From Haloplanus ruber (lineage in GTDB: Archaea; Halobacteriota; Halobacteria; Halobacteriales; Haloferacaceae): a stretch of 64,000 nucleotides of DNA. Numbering within the stretch: position 1 is the first letter of the stretch; each line of letters opens with the position of its first letter. Location of the stretch: the NCBI RefSeq assembly GCF_024494725.1, contig NZ_JANHDK010000003.1, positions 124,001 through 188,000 on the forward strand. The letters run 5' to 3'. The translations under genes and the position numbers were made by a program. This document shows positions 7,336 through 15,809 of the stretch, one piece after another. The notes below the pieces were generated by a model. It made no database searches, was not told where the DNA came from, and saw nothing but the letters and a program-made list of their open reading frames with translations.

Positions 7336-8568
7336 ATGGACATCCGGTTTCTGGGCGGCGCTCACGAGGTCGGTCGGAGCGCCATCCTCGTGAACGACGC
7401 CCTCCTTCTCGATTTCGGGATGCTGACGGGCAACCCGCCGCGGTTCCCGGTCGAGACACCGGAGCCCGATGCGGTCGTCGTCAGCCACGGACACCTCGAC
7501 CACGTGGGTGCGATTCCGTCGTTGCTCTCCGGCGACAATCGACCGCCGATTCACTGGACGCCACCGACGTACGAACTCGCACTCACGCTCGCGCGTGACA
7601 CGCTGAAGCTCCACGGCGGCACGTACCACTGTCCGTTCACGGAGAACGACGTCAAGCGCGTCACGGAAACCTCGCAAACACACGGCTACCGGGAGACGTT
7701 CGCGGCGGCGGGCCACGAGGTCACGTTTCACAACGCCGGCCACATTCCCGGCAGCGCCCACGTCACCGTCGACGACGGCGACACCCGCCTGCTCTACACC
7801 GGCGACTTCCACACCGACGACCAACGACTCGTCTCGGGGACGACCGCACGACCCGACGCGGACGTCGTCGTCTGTGAGAGCACCTACGCCGACGTCGACC
7901 ACGACGACCGGGCGGCCGTCGAAAAGCAGTTCGCACAGAGCGTCAAGACGACGCTCTGGGAGGGCGGAACGGTCGTCATTCCGGCCTTTGCCATCGGGCG
8001 CACCCAGGAGATGATGCTCGTCTGTGCGGCGCACGACATCCCGTGTTACGTCGACGGCATGGGCAAGCAAGTCACCGAGATGCTCCGACAGTATCCCGCG
8101 TTCGTCCGGGACGCCGACGCGTTTCGGCGTGCGGCGTCGCACGCTCGATTCGTCACCGGCCGCGACGGACAGCGCAAGCGCATCACCGACCAGAGCGCCG
8201 CGATCATCACCACCAGCGGCATGCTGTCCGGTGGCCCCGCGATGACCTATATCCCCGCAATTCGGTCGAACCCGGTGAACAAGGTCACGATGACCGGCTA
8301 TCAGGTCGAGGGAACTCCCGGGCGAAACCTCGTCGAGTCGGGGCGTGCCGAAATCGACGGCCGCGTCATGCCCGTGAGTGCACAGGTCGAACAGTACGAC
8401 TTTTCGGCACACGCGGACCGGCGTGGCCTCCGTGCGTTTCTCGATTCGTACCACGACACACCGATCCTGATCAACCACGGTGACCGCTGTGAGACGTTCG
8501 CCGCCGAACTCGCCGACGATGGTGCCGACGCGACGGCGCCCGCCGTCGGCGACGAACTCTCCGTCTGA
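7336..8568 (+). CDS. Metallo-beta-lactamase/beta-CASP RNA-processing nuclease
   Basis: A 410-residue protein of the CPSF/RNase J superfamily. The zinc motif SHGHLDHVG is near residue 50. The later metal-binding segments NAGHIPGSAH and YTGDFHTDD are present. The beta-CASP signatures follow: TSGMLSGGPA and FSAHADRRGL. In archaea such proteins are 5'-3' exonucleases or 3'-end processing factors. This one lacks KH domains, so it is the short type. The start is set at the ATG 7336 (MDIRFLGGAHEVG). An ATG at 7300 would add 12 residues and overlap the methyltransferase stop, and remains possible. Confidence 0.9.
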   Translation: MDIRFLGGAHEVGRSAILVNDALLLDFGMLTGNPPRFPVETPEPDAVVVSHGHLDHVGAIPSLLSGDNRPPIHWTPPTYELALTLARDTLKLHGGTYHCPFTENDVKRVTETSQTHGYRETFAAAGHEVTFHNAGHIPGSAHVTVDDGDTRLLYTGDFHTDDQRLVSGTTARPDADVVVCESTYADVDHDDRAAVEKQFAQSVKTTLWEGGTVVIPAFAIGRTQEMMLVCAAHDIPCYVDGMGKQVTEMLRQYPAFVRDADAFRRAASHARFVTGRDGQRKRITDQSAAIITTSGMLSGGPAMTYIPAIRSNPVNKVTMTGYQVEGTPGRNLVESGRAEIDGRVMPVSAQVEQYDFSAHADRRGLRAFLDSYHDTPILINHGDRCETFAAELADDGADATAPAVGDELSV

Positions 8569-8632
8569 GCGTCGGGACGGGCCGGTGTCGGCTCGTGGCC
8601 GTTGTTTTCACTCCGCTGTAATTGCTGTGTGG

Positions 8633-8639
8633 TTTAACA
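8633..8639 (+). promoter_or_regulatory. TATA box of the hydrogenase operon
   Basis: TTTAACA lies 25-31 bases before the ATG at 8664 in the only sizeable gap (95 bases) before the eleven-gene hydrogenase run. The position fits a TATA box for a short-leader transcript. No internal gap in the run is longer than 8 bases, so this is probably the operon's main promoter. Confidence 0.5.
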
Positions 8640-8663
8640 TGCATCATCTTTCCATAGGGGGAT

Positions 8664-9887
8664 ATGACCCAGTCGGGAACATCGAACGGCGGTGGCGGCG
8701 GGACGTTGCGCCGGAACTTCCTGAAACTCGTCGGCGGTGCCGCGGCCGGATCGGTCATGACACGGTACAGTTCGGACGTCGCCGCGGCGCTGGATCGGGC
8801 GACCAACGGCTCGAAGGAGGTCGTCTGGCTCCAGGGACAGACCTGTTCTGCGTGTACGATGTCGACGCTTCAGGGCACGTCACCGAGTCTCGAGGAGGCA
8901 ATCACGGAGTTCAAACTGGATGTCACCTACCACCCGGAGTTGATGGCGGAGACGGGCCAGGCGGCAATCGATGCGATGAGCGACTCGCCGGACATCCTGA
9001 TGATCGAAGGCGCCATCCCGACCAAGATTCCCTCCGCGGCGACGTTCGGACGGGACGAACGTGGTCGGCGCAAACCCATCGTCGACTGGGTGAAAGAACT
9101 CGCCCCCGAGGCGGAGTACGTGATGGGTATCGGCACGTGTGCCTGTTACGGCGGGTGGCAATCCGCCGAAAACGGTGCGCCGGCCGTCATGGACGACCCG
9201 GAGGACGGACCGTGGATGGACCCCAACGTCACCGGGGCCAAGGGCGTCCAGTTCACCCATCAAGAGGGCGACCAGGGCGTTCTCGGCCCCGACTTCACCT
9301 CGAACGCGGGGCTGCCGGTCATCAACGTCCCGGGGTGTATGACCCACCCCGACTACGTGCTGTTGACGGTGGCGACGCTGCTGAACGGACACACGCCCGA
9401 GTTAGACGAGTACAACCGGCCGGAGGCGTTCTACGGCCCGCTGGTTCACGATCAGTGTTCGCGCCGGGGCTACTTCGACCGCGGCGAGTTCGTCGACCAC
9501 GTCGGCGAGGACTCTGAAAAGTGTCTCTACACCGTCGGCTGCAAGGGACCGTACTGCCACTGTGACGACTCGGTTCGGCTCTGGAACGACGGGACGAGCG
9601 TCTGTCGGAACGTCGGCGCGCCGTGTATCGGCTGTATGGAACCGGGATTCTGGGACAACATGACGCCGTTCTACGAACCCATCGAGCAGCAGGGTCTCGC
9701 GATGACCGACATCGAGACGGCGGGGCTCACGGCCGTCGGGGCCACCGTCGCCGGCATCGGCGCCCACGCCGTCCGCAAGGCGACGGGCTACGGCGACACC
9801 GACGACGCCGCGGCCGAGGGCGACCCCGGGGCCGACACCCACGACTGTGACTGTGACGACTGTGACTGCCGGAGCACGGAGGACTGA
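8664..9887 (+). CDS. hyaA: [NiFe]-hydrogenase small subunit (Tat exported)
   Basis: A 407-residue electron-transfer subunit. A twin-arginine signal (RRNFLK, R16-R17) directs the folded enzyme across the membrane, so the active site faces outside. Iron-sulfur ligands are visible: proximal cluster C61, C64, C159, C225; distal cluster H262, C265, C287, C293; medial cluster around C298/C300, C321 and C324 (PCIGC). The proximal site has the ordinary four cysteines, not the six of classic oxygen-tolerant enzymes, although an extra C161 lies next to it. After a weak C-terminal hydrophobic segment (about 352-370) the protein ends in an unusual Cys/Asp tail (C395, C397, C400, C402). It is followed three bases later by the large subunit. 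Confidence 0.95.
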   Translation: MTQSGTSNGGGGGTLRRNFLKLVGGAAAGSVMTRYSSDVAAALDRATNGSKEVVWLQGQTCSACTMSTLQGTSPSLEEAITEFKLDVTYHPELMAETGQAAIDAMSDSPDILMIEGAIPTKIPSAATFGRDERGRRKPIVDWVKELAPEAEYVMGIGTCACYGGWQSAENGAPAVMDDPEDGPWMDPNVTGAKGVQFTHQEGDQGVLGPDFTSNAGLPVINVPGCMTHPDYVLLTVATLLNGHTPELDEYNRPEAFYGPLVHDQCSRRGYFDRGEFVDHVGEDSEKCLYTVGCKGPYCHCDDSVRLWNDGTSVCRNVGAPCIGCMEPGFWDNMTPFYEPIEQQGLAMTDIETAGLTAVGATVAGIGAHAVRKATGYGDTDDAAAEGDPGADTHDCDCDDCDCRSTED

Positions 9888-9890
9888 CCG

Positions 9891-11456
9891 ATGCCAGAGA
9901 TTGAAATCGATCCGACGACGCGCATCGAGGGTCACCACAGCACGACCCTGAACGTGGAGAACGGCGAGGTGACGGAGGCGAAAAGCCACATGGACATGTT
10001 CCGTGGCATGGAACTAGTCGTGTTGAACCGGCCGCCGTCCGACGCGCCGGTGTTCACACAGCGGGTGTGTGGGGTCTGCTTTTCGGTCCACCGACAGACG
10101 TCGCTGCTCGCCATCGAGAACGCGGCCCGGAACGCGGGCGTGTTCGACGGTATTCCGGAGACCGCTCGGAAGATGCGCAACCTCCTCGAGAGCATGGCGA
10201 CGCTGTGGAATCACGCGGTCCACATGTTCGCGCTCGTGGGACCGGATTACAGCGACGCTGTCGCCGACACGGGGTTGACGCGCCTCGATCCGATGGAAGG
10301 CGAGGGATACACGGCCGCCCTAGAGGCACAGCGAAAACTGCTCCAGGGCTTCGCCGAGTTCGGTGGGAAAGCGCCCCACCCTCTGACGTACGCGCCCGGC
10401 GGCATGTCGGCCAACCCCACTATCGAGAAACTCCAACAGATCCGCGACCAGGTGGCGTTTGTCAGCGAGTGGCTCGGCCCGACCGACGCCGTGCCTGACG
10501 TCGTCGAGAACGTCCGCAACGGCGAGTTCGACGACTCGCTCGGCGCGGGACTGCACGACATCGTCTCCATCCTCCTGGCCGCCAAGGAGGCCGGCGCCGA
10601 CGACTTCGGCGTCGGTCCCGGCCGGTACTACTGCAACGGCATCTATCCCGACGCGAACGGCGAGGACAAGATTCCGGCGGGAATCTACGTCGACGGCGAA
10701 CTCTCTCACCCGAGCGACGCGGAGATCAAGGAGGCCATCACCGAGAGCACGGCACGGTCGTGGTACACCGACGACTCCGGCGGGTCGCCGATGGAGGCGT
10801 CCCCGCCCAAACCCGACCCGGACAAGGCCGACGCGTACTCGTGGGGGAAAGCCCCGCGGTACGACGGCATGAACATGGAGACGGGATCGCTGGCGCGCCT
10901 GATCGTCACCGAGCGTGACCCGTTCGACCTGCGGGCGACGCTCGGCGGCGACCCCACGAAAAGCAGCACGCTCAACCGCCTGATCGCGCGGGCACAGGAG
11001 GCCCTGCTCCTCCGCGATCAGATCCTCGACATCCTCGACGACATCGACCCCAACGGGACGGTCAACGTCGGCTGGAGCGACGACTTCAGCGGCGAAGGCG
11101 TCGGCCTCTGGGAGGCGTCTCGCGGTGCGCTCTCCCACTGGGTGAAAGTCGAAGACGGCACCATCACCAACTACCAGATCATTACGCCGACGCTCTGGAA
11201 TCTCGGCCCACGCGACGAGTCGGGAACGCCGAGCATCTTCGAGACGGCCGTCGAGGGGATGGCGGTCGAAGACGTGGAGAACCCGATCAACGTCATGCGA
11301 ACGGTGCGGTCGTTCGACCCGTGTCTGGCGTGTTCGGTCCACGTCGAGAGTCCCGAGGCAAGCTACACCGAGGAGATCACCCCGGCGTCGCCGGGCGGCG
11401 CGATGACCGGCGTCGGCGACACCCCCGTCGCCGGTGAGGAGGTCGACGAGCCGTGA
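9891..11456 (+). CDS. hyaB: [NiFe]-hydrogenase large (catalytic) subunit
   Basis: A 521-residue subunit that binds the Ni-Fe(CN)2CO centre and oxidises H2. The N-terminal ligand motif is RVCGVCFSVH (C60, C63). The C-terminal motif is DPCLACSVH (C478, C481). Maturation proteases cut after the His (H484), here releasing about 37 residues, clearly longer than the usual 15 or so. It has no signal peptide and should ride out with the small subunit through the Tat system. Its TGA overlaps the GTG start of the cytochrome b gene (GTGA). The motifs place it among membrane-bound group 1 enzymes; the subgroup needs a phylogeny. Confidence 0.96.
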   Translation: MPEIEIDPTTRIEGHHSTTLNVENGEVTEAKSHMDMFRGMELVVLNRPPSDAPVFTQRVCGVCFSVHRQTSLLAIENAARNAGVFDGIPETARKMRNLLESMATLWNHAVHMFALVGPDYSDAVADTGLTRLDPMEGEGYTAALEAQRKLLQGFAEFGGKAPHPLTYAPGGMSANPTIEKLQQIRDQVAFVSEWLGPTDAVPDVVENVRNGEFDDSLGAGLHDIVSILLAAKEAGADDFGVGPGRYYCNGIYPDANGEDKIPAGIYVDGELSHPSDAEIKEAITESTARSWYTDDSGGSPMEASPPKPDPDKADAYSWGKAPRYDGMNMETGSLARLIVTERDPFDLRATLGGDPTKSSTLNRLIARAQEALLLRDQILDILDDIDPNGTVNVGWSDDFSGEGVGLWEASRGALSHWVKVEDGTITNYQIITPTLWNLGPRDESGTPSIFETAVEGMAVEDVENPINVMRTVRSFDPCLACSVHVESPEASYTEEITPASPGGAMTGVGDTPVAGEEVDEP

Positions 11457-12289
11457 CCGCCTCCGAATCCGGATCGGGTACGGGCGCCGACGACGCGGCG
11501 TCGCTCCGCCGACGGGCCGGGGCGCTCGTCCGCGCGGCGCTCGCGTCGCCCGAGGAGGCCGACGACCGGTACCGGCGCGTGCAGGCGCTGAAAGGGCGTG
11601 TCACGGTCGAACGCCACAGCCTGGGCGCGCGAATCTCCCACTGGGTGCAGGCGTTTCTGATGTTCGTCCTGATGGCCACCGGCTACGCCATCTGGACGGG
11701 CACGTACGGCCCGCTCAACGTCGTCCCGTGGGACGGCTACTACCTCGCGTTCGGCCTCCACCTCTGGGCGGGGATTCTCCTGCTGTCCGTTTTCTTCGTC
11801 CTCTTTCCGCTGTATCACGTCTACGTCGACGGCCACCGCCAACTGGCCGAACTGACCGACATCCGCGTCGCCGTCCGGGTCGGTCAGGCCTTTGTCGGTC
11901 TCAAGTCGTATATCCCGGGCTATCACGCGGCTCGGCAGACCTACGACGAGACGGACGGCGACTGGGTGGCCTACCACCCTATGCAGAAGACGTTCTTCTG
12001 GTGGGTGTCCATCCTGTTCGGCGTCCTCGCGCTGACCGGGTTCGGGATGTACGCGGAGATGCGCACCGACCCCGCCTGGTGGATCGAGCTTCTGGGCGTG
12101 CTGGACGGGTACGTCGGCTTCGTGGTGTTGAAACAGATCCACCTGCTGGTGTTTTTCCTCATCGTCGCGATGATCGTCGGCCACGTCTACTTCGCGGTGT
12201 TGCCGAGCAACCGGGCGACGCTTCGGTCGATGGTGTTCGGCGACATGGAGGCGTACGTCCTTGGGGGTGAGGATGACGACGAGCAGTGA
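11453..12289 (+). CDS. hyaC: Hydrogenase cytochrome b membrane subunit
   Basis: A 278-residue protein that should anchor the hydrogenase and pass electrons to the quinone pool. It has a charged 55-residue N-terminal extension and then four membrane helices (about 64-82, 98-121, 180-200, 222-248). Candidate haem ligands are H63, H103, H230 and H244. The layout fits the Ni/Fe-hydrogenase b-type cytochrome family. It starts with GTG in a four-base overlap with the large subunit. Its 3' end overlaps the maturation protease gene by 17 bases, so translation of the three is probably coupled. Confidence 0.9.
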   Translation: MTASESGSGTGADDAASLRRRAGALVRAALASPEEADDRYRRVQALKGRVTVERHSLGARISHWVQAFLMFVLMATGYAIWTGTYGPLNVVPWDGYYLAFGLHLWAGILLLSVFFVLFPLYHVYVDGHRQLAELTDIRVAVRVGQAFVGLKSYIPGYHAARQTYDETDGDWVAYHPMQKTFFWWVSILFGVLALTGFGMYAEMRTDPAWWIELLGVLDGYVGFVVLKQIHLLVFFLIVAMIVGHVYFAVLPSNRATLRSMVFGDMEAYVLGGEDDDEQ

Positions 12290-12761
12290 GCCGGCGCGGG
12301 CGTCGACGGACGCGACACAGGCCGTCGTCGGCGTCGGGAGTATGGTCATGCGCGACGACGGCGTCGGCTATCACGCCGTCGAACGCCTCCACGAGCGGTC
12401 GCTGCCAGCGGGCGTAACAGCGACCCACGCCGGGACGACGGCCTTCCTGGCGCTGGAGGCGATGAGCGGAACGGATCGGGCAATCGTGGTCGACGCCCTC
12501 GCGCTGGACGACGAGCCGGGAACGGTTCGTGCGTTCCGCCTCGACGATCCGGCCACGGAGCCTCCGGAGGTAACGATGCACGACTTCAGCTTCAGCGACG
12601 CGCTCAGCGTCGGTGACGCCGCCTACGACCTGCCCGACCGGGTGTCGCTCGTCGGCGTCGTCCCCGCCCGACTCGAACCCGGGGTCGAACTCTCGGACCC
12701 CGTCGCGGCGGCGCTCCCCGACCTGGTGTCGCTGATCGAATCACGACTCACGTCAGCATGA
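12273..12761 (+). CDS. hyaD: Hydrogenase maturation protease
   Basis: A 162-residue endopeptidase of the HyaD/HybD/HycI family, which checks nickel insertion and clips the large subunit C-terminus. The family signature is GVGSMVMRDDGVG (residues 20-32). The probable nickel-sensing ligands corresponding to HybD E16, D62 and H93 are D29, D74 and H103. The ATG at 12273 is chosen because GGGGTGAGG precedes it and it begins at the expected distance from the motif; the frame also has a GTG at 12267 and a TTG at 12261. It overlaps the cytochrome b gene and shares ATGA with the small gene that follows. Confidence 0.9.
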   Translation: MTTSSEPARASTDATQAVVGVGSMVMRDDGVGYHAVERLHERSLPAGVTATHAGTTAFLALEAMSGTDRAIVVDALALDDEPGTVRAFRLDDPATEPPEVTMHDFSFSDALSVGDAAYDLPDRVSLVGVVPARLEPGVELSDPVAAALPDLVSLIESRLTSA

Positions 12762-12934
12762 ACGGACACTGGTACTGCACCGACTGCGAGGAACGGATCG
12801 ACAAGGACAGCATCGACGACCACGAGGCGCGCGGTCACCACGTCAAGGGGCATTTCCGTCCCGACCGCCTGCTACCGGGCGATCCCGAACTCCTCGGCGC
12901 GGAGGTCGGACGCGGCGACGGGGGTGGGCGCTGA
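12758..12934 (+). CDS. 58-residue C2H2-like zinc-finger protein in the hydrogenase operon
   Basis: A small gene whose ATG overlaps the protease stop (ATGA) and whose TGA overlaps the hypC start (TGATG). This tight embedding argues strongly that it is translated. The protein carries C7-X2-C10-X11-H22-X4-H27, close to classic C2H2 zinc-finger spacing, with another His at 28, followed by a Pro/Gly-rich acidic tail. I know no hydrogenase accessory protein of this form. Possible roles, all inference, are nickel or zinc handling, a chaperone for the protease or the large subunit, or regulation of the operon. It is too short to be confident about the fold. Confidence 0.75.
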   Translation: MNGHWYCTDCEERIDKDSIDDHEARGHHVKGHFRPDRLLPGDPELLGAEVGRGDGGGR

Positions 12935-13269
12935 TGTGTCTCGGCGTCCCCGGGGAGATTCGCGAGATCGACGGCACCGAGGCGGTTGCCGACTTCTGGG
13001 GTGTCGAACGCCGCGTCCGACTCGACGTGGTCGGCGACGCCGTCGAGGTCGGCGACTACATCCTCAATCACGCCGGCTTCGCCATCCGGAAGATCCCCGA
13101 ACGCGAGGTCGAGGAGACGATGGCCATCTACGAGTCGCTCTTTGGCGACGACGTCGACGAGGCGCTCGACGAGATCGGTGCCCCCCGCGGCGCCGACATC
13201 GACCTCGGCGGGGAGCAGGGCGACGCGGAGGCGGACGCGGCGGTTCCGGGTGATACCGATGGCGACTGA
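12934..13269 (+). CDS. hypC: Hydrogenase assembly chaperone HypC
   Basis: A 111-residue protein beginning MCLGVPGEI, the invariant HypC start whose Cys2 binds the Fe(CN)2CO fragment and escorts it from HypD to the large subunit. The core is normal for about the first 85 residues. The remainder is an acidic Ala/Gly/Asp tail longer than usual for the family, perhaps a halophilic extension. It overlaps the small zinc-finger gene by one base and hypD by 11 bases. Confidence 0.95.
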   Translation: MCLGVPGEIREIDGTEAVADFWGVERRVRLDVVGDAVEVGDYILNHAGFAIRKIPEREVEETMAIYESLFGDDVDEALDEIGAPRGADIDLGGEQGDAEADAAVPGDTDGD

Positions 13270-14368
13270 GGCCGACGACCTGAAGTTCCGCGATCCGGAG
13301 GCGGCCCAGGAACTCGCCGCCGACATCGAGCGGCAGATGGAGCGCATCGACCACCCGGTCGAGATCATGCACGTCTGTGGGAGTCACGAACAGGTCATCG
13401 CCAAGTTCGGCCTGCGGAGCATGCTCCCGTCCGATCTGTCGGTGACGATGGGACCGGGCTGTCCGGTGTGTGTGACGAACATGCCGGAGGTCGACGAGGC
13501 GGTGGCGCTGGCCGAAGCCGGCACGACCGTCGCGACCTACGGCGATATGTTTCGGGTGCCGGGAACCGTCAAGAGCCTCGCGGACGCCAAAGCCGAGGGG
13601 GCAGCGGTCGAAGTCGTCTACAGCGCGAGCGAGGCGGTCGAGTACGCGGCCGCCCACCCCGACGAGGACGTGGTCTTTTTCGCTACTGGCTTCGAGACGA
13701 CCGCCGCCCCCACCGCGGCCGTCCTCCAGGCCGATCCCCCGGAGAACTTCTACGTCCTCTCGGCGCACAAGTACGTCCCGCCCGCGATGGAGGTGGTCGC
13801 GGAGATGCCCGACACCGACGTCGACGCCTTTCTCGCCGCGGGACACGCCGCGACGATCACGGGCTACGGCCTCTTCGAGGAGTTCGTCGACGAGTACGAC
13901 ACCCCGGTCGTCGTCGGAGGGTTCGAACCGCTCGACGTGCTCTACGGCGTCCGGCGCATCCTGGAGTTCGTCGAGTCGGGGACGAGCGGCCTCGACAACG
14001 CCTATCCCCGGTGTGTCTCGCGTGACGGCAACGAGGCGGCGATGAGCGCTATCGACGAGGTGTTCGCGCTGACCTCGGGTGAGTGGCGCGGCATCGCCGA
14101 CATCCCGGACGCCAACTTCGTCCTCCGGGAGGCGTACGCCGCACACAGCGCCCGCCGGCAGTTCGACGTCGACCCCGTCTCGGGCGATGGCGACCCGCTC
14201 ACCGAGGAGTGTATCTGTGGCGACATCATGGCTGGCACCGCCACGCCGGAGGACTGTGCCCTGTTCGGCGAGGAGTGTACGCCACAGAATCCGGTCGGCG
14301 CCTGTATGGTCTCCGACGAGGGCACCTGCAAGATCCGACACGAGTACGGGGGCCATCCGGAGCTATGA
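13259..14368 (+). CDS. hypD: Hydrogenase maturation protein HypD
   Basis: A 369-residue Fe-S protein that with HypC carries the iron to which CO and cyanide are added. Conserved signatures are HVCGSHEQ near residue 38, GPGCPVCVTN near residue 64, and a C-terminal [4Fe-4S] cysteine set that includes ECICGDIM, EDCALFG and GACMVSD. The ATG at 13259 gives MATEADDLKFRDPE and overlaps hypC by 11 bases; the frame is open further upstream only inside hypC. It ends in an ATGA overlap with hypE. Confidence 0.95.
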   Translation: MATEADDLKFRDPEAAQELAADIERQMERIDHPVEIMHVCGSHEQVIAKFGLRSMLPSDLSVTMGPGCPVCVTNMPEVDEAVALAEAGTTVATYGDMFRVPGTVKSLADAKAEGAAVEVVYSASEAVEYAAAHPDEDVVFFATGFETTAAPTAAVLQADPPENFYVLSAHKYVPPAMEVVAEMPDTDVDAFLAAGHAATITGYGLFEEFVDEYDTPVVVGGFEPLDVLYGVRRILEFVESGTSGLDNAYPRCVSRDGNEAAMSAIDEVFALTSGEWRGIADIPDANFVLREAYAAHSARRQFDVDPVSGDGDPLTEECICGDIMAGTATPEDCALFGEECTPQNPVGACMVSDEGTCKIRHEYGGHPEL

Positions 14369-15405
14369 GCGACGACGCCCGCGACGAGGAGACGGTCACC
14401 GTCGCACACGGTGGCGGCACGGGACGAACCCGTGACTTCCTCGAAGACAGCGTTGTCCCGCGGTTTGGCGGCGACGCGGACGGACTCGCGGTCGGCCTCG
14501 ACGCCCTCGACGACGGCGCGGTTCACGAGGTGGGTGACCGGTCGGTGGTCGTTACGACCGACAGCCACGTGGTCTCGCCGCTCTCCTTCCCGGGGGGTGA
14601 CATCGGGCGCCTGGCCGTCTCGGGGACGGTCAACGACCTCGCGGTCATGGGCGCGACGGAGCCGCTCTCGCTGACCTGCTCGCTCGTCGTCGAGGAGGGC
14701 GTCTCCGTCGGGTTGCTGGAGGACGTTCTTGATTCGATGCAGGCCGCGTGCGAGGCGGCGGGCTGTGCGGTTACGACCGGCGACACGAAGGTGATGGGTA
14801 GCGGCGACGTCGACGGCGTCGTGATCAACACGACCGGCGTCGGTGTCCTGCCACAGGGGGCGCACGTCCCCGACGCCGGTCTCTCGCCCGGCGACAAACT
14901 CGTCGTCTCCGGCCCGGTCGGTGATCACGGCATCACGCTTCTGGCCGAGCGCGAGGGGTTCGACATCGAGGGCGATCTGACGAGCGACGTCGCGCCGGTC
15001 AACGACCTCGTCGCGGCCGCCCTCGACGCCGGCACCGTCACCGCCATGACGGACCCGACGCGTGGCGGCCTCTCGACGGCGCTCAACGAGATGGCCCGGA
15101 AAGCCGACGTCGGTGCCCTCGTCGACGAGACGGCCGTGCCGGTGCGCGACTCGGTCGCCGCTACCGGCGAACTCCTGGGGATCGACCCGTTCGACGTGGC
15201 AAACGAGGGGACGGTCGTCTTCGGCGTCGACGCCGCCACCGCCGACGCCGTCGTCGACGCACTCCGAGCCACGCCGCTCGGCGCGGAGGCCGCCGTCGTC
15301 GGCGAGGCCGTCACAGAGCACACCGGGCGGGTCGTCCTCGACACCGGCTTCGGGCGCCGCTATCTGAGCGAACCGGAGGGCGAACAGTTGCCGCGGATCT
15401 GTTGA
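14365..15405 (+). CDS. hypE: Hydrogenase maturation protein HypE
   Basis: A 346-residue enzyme that dehydrates a thiocarbamoyl group to thiocyanate, the source of the cyanide ligands. The N-terminal AHGGGTGR segment and the central TGDTKVM nucleotide-binding region match the AIR-synthase-like fold. The protein ends in PRIC; the terminal Cys346 is the residue that HypF carbamoylates. It overlaps hypD by four bases and is followed two bases later by hypA. Confidence 0.95.
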   Translation: MSDDARDEETVTVAHGGGTGRTRDFLEDSVVPRFGGDADGLAVGLDALDDGAVHEVGDRSVVVTTDSHVVSPLSFPGGDIGRLAVSGTVNDLAVMGATEPLSLTCSLVVEEGVSVGLLEDVLDSMQAACEAAGCAVTTGDTKVMGSGDVDGVVINTTGVGVLPQGAHVPDAGLSPGDKLVVSGPVGDHGITLLAEREGFDIEGDLTSDVAPVNDLVAAALDAGTVTAMTDPTRGGLSTALNEMARKADVGALVDETAVPVRDSVAATGELLGIDPFDVANEGTVVFGVDAATADAVVDALRATPLGAEAAVVGEAVTEHTGRVVLDTGFGRRYLSEPEGEQLPRIC

Positions 15406-15407
15406 CG

Positions 15408-15806
15408 ATGCACGAACTCAGCGTGGCGGAGGCGTTGCTCGACCACGCCGCCGCGGCGGCCGCCGACCACGACGCCGCCAGCGTCGAGGCCATCACGGTC
15501 GAACTCGGGGCGGCGACGCACGTCAACCCGACGCAGTTGCGGTTCTGCATCGAGACTGTCGCCGAGGCGACCTTCGACGCCGACCTCACCGTCCATATCG
15601 ACCCCGTCGATCCGCGAGCGACCTGCGAGTGTGGTTGGGCTGGCGACCCCCCGTCGTTCGAGGGCACCGCCGCGGTGGTGCCGACAGCGCGCTGTCCGGA
15701 GTGTGGCGGCCCGACGGAGTTCACCCGCGGAATGGAGTGTCGTCTGGCGAGTGTCACCGTCCCCGACACGCCGGCGGCGGCCAACGCGACCGACACGGAG
15801 GACTAA
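15408..15806 (+). CDS. hypA: Nickel insertion protein HypA
   Basis: A 132-residue nickel chaperone. It begins MHELSVAEAL; the MHE start includes the His2 nickel ligand. The zinc site is formed by CECGW and CPECGG, the second pair 24 residues after the first, followed by a short acidic tail. The ATG at 15408 is fixed by the conserved MHE. It works with HypB to place nickel in the large subunit, and hypB follows after three bases. Confidence 0.95.
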   Translation: MHELSVAEALLDHAAAAAADHDAASVEAITVELGAATHVNPTQLRFCIETVAEATFDADLTVHIDPVDPRATCECGWAGDPPSFEGTAAVVPTARCPECGGPTEFTRGMECRLASVTVPDTPAAANATDTED

Positions 15807-15809
15807 CAT

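Noticed and set aside
8664-9887. Oxygen-tolerant (six-cysteine proximal cluster) hydrogenase
   Set aside because: The CSAC motif has only the two standard cysteines, and the residue five after C159 is Gly rather than Cys.
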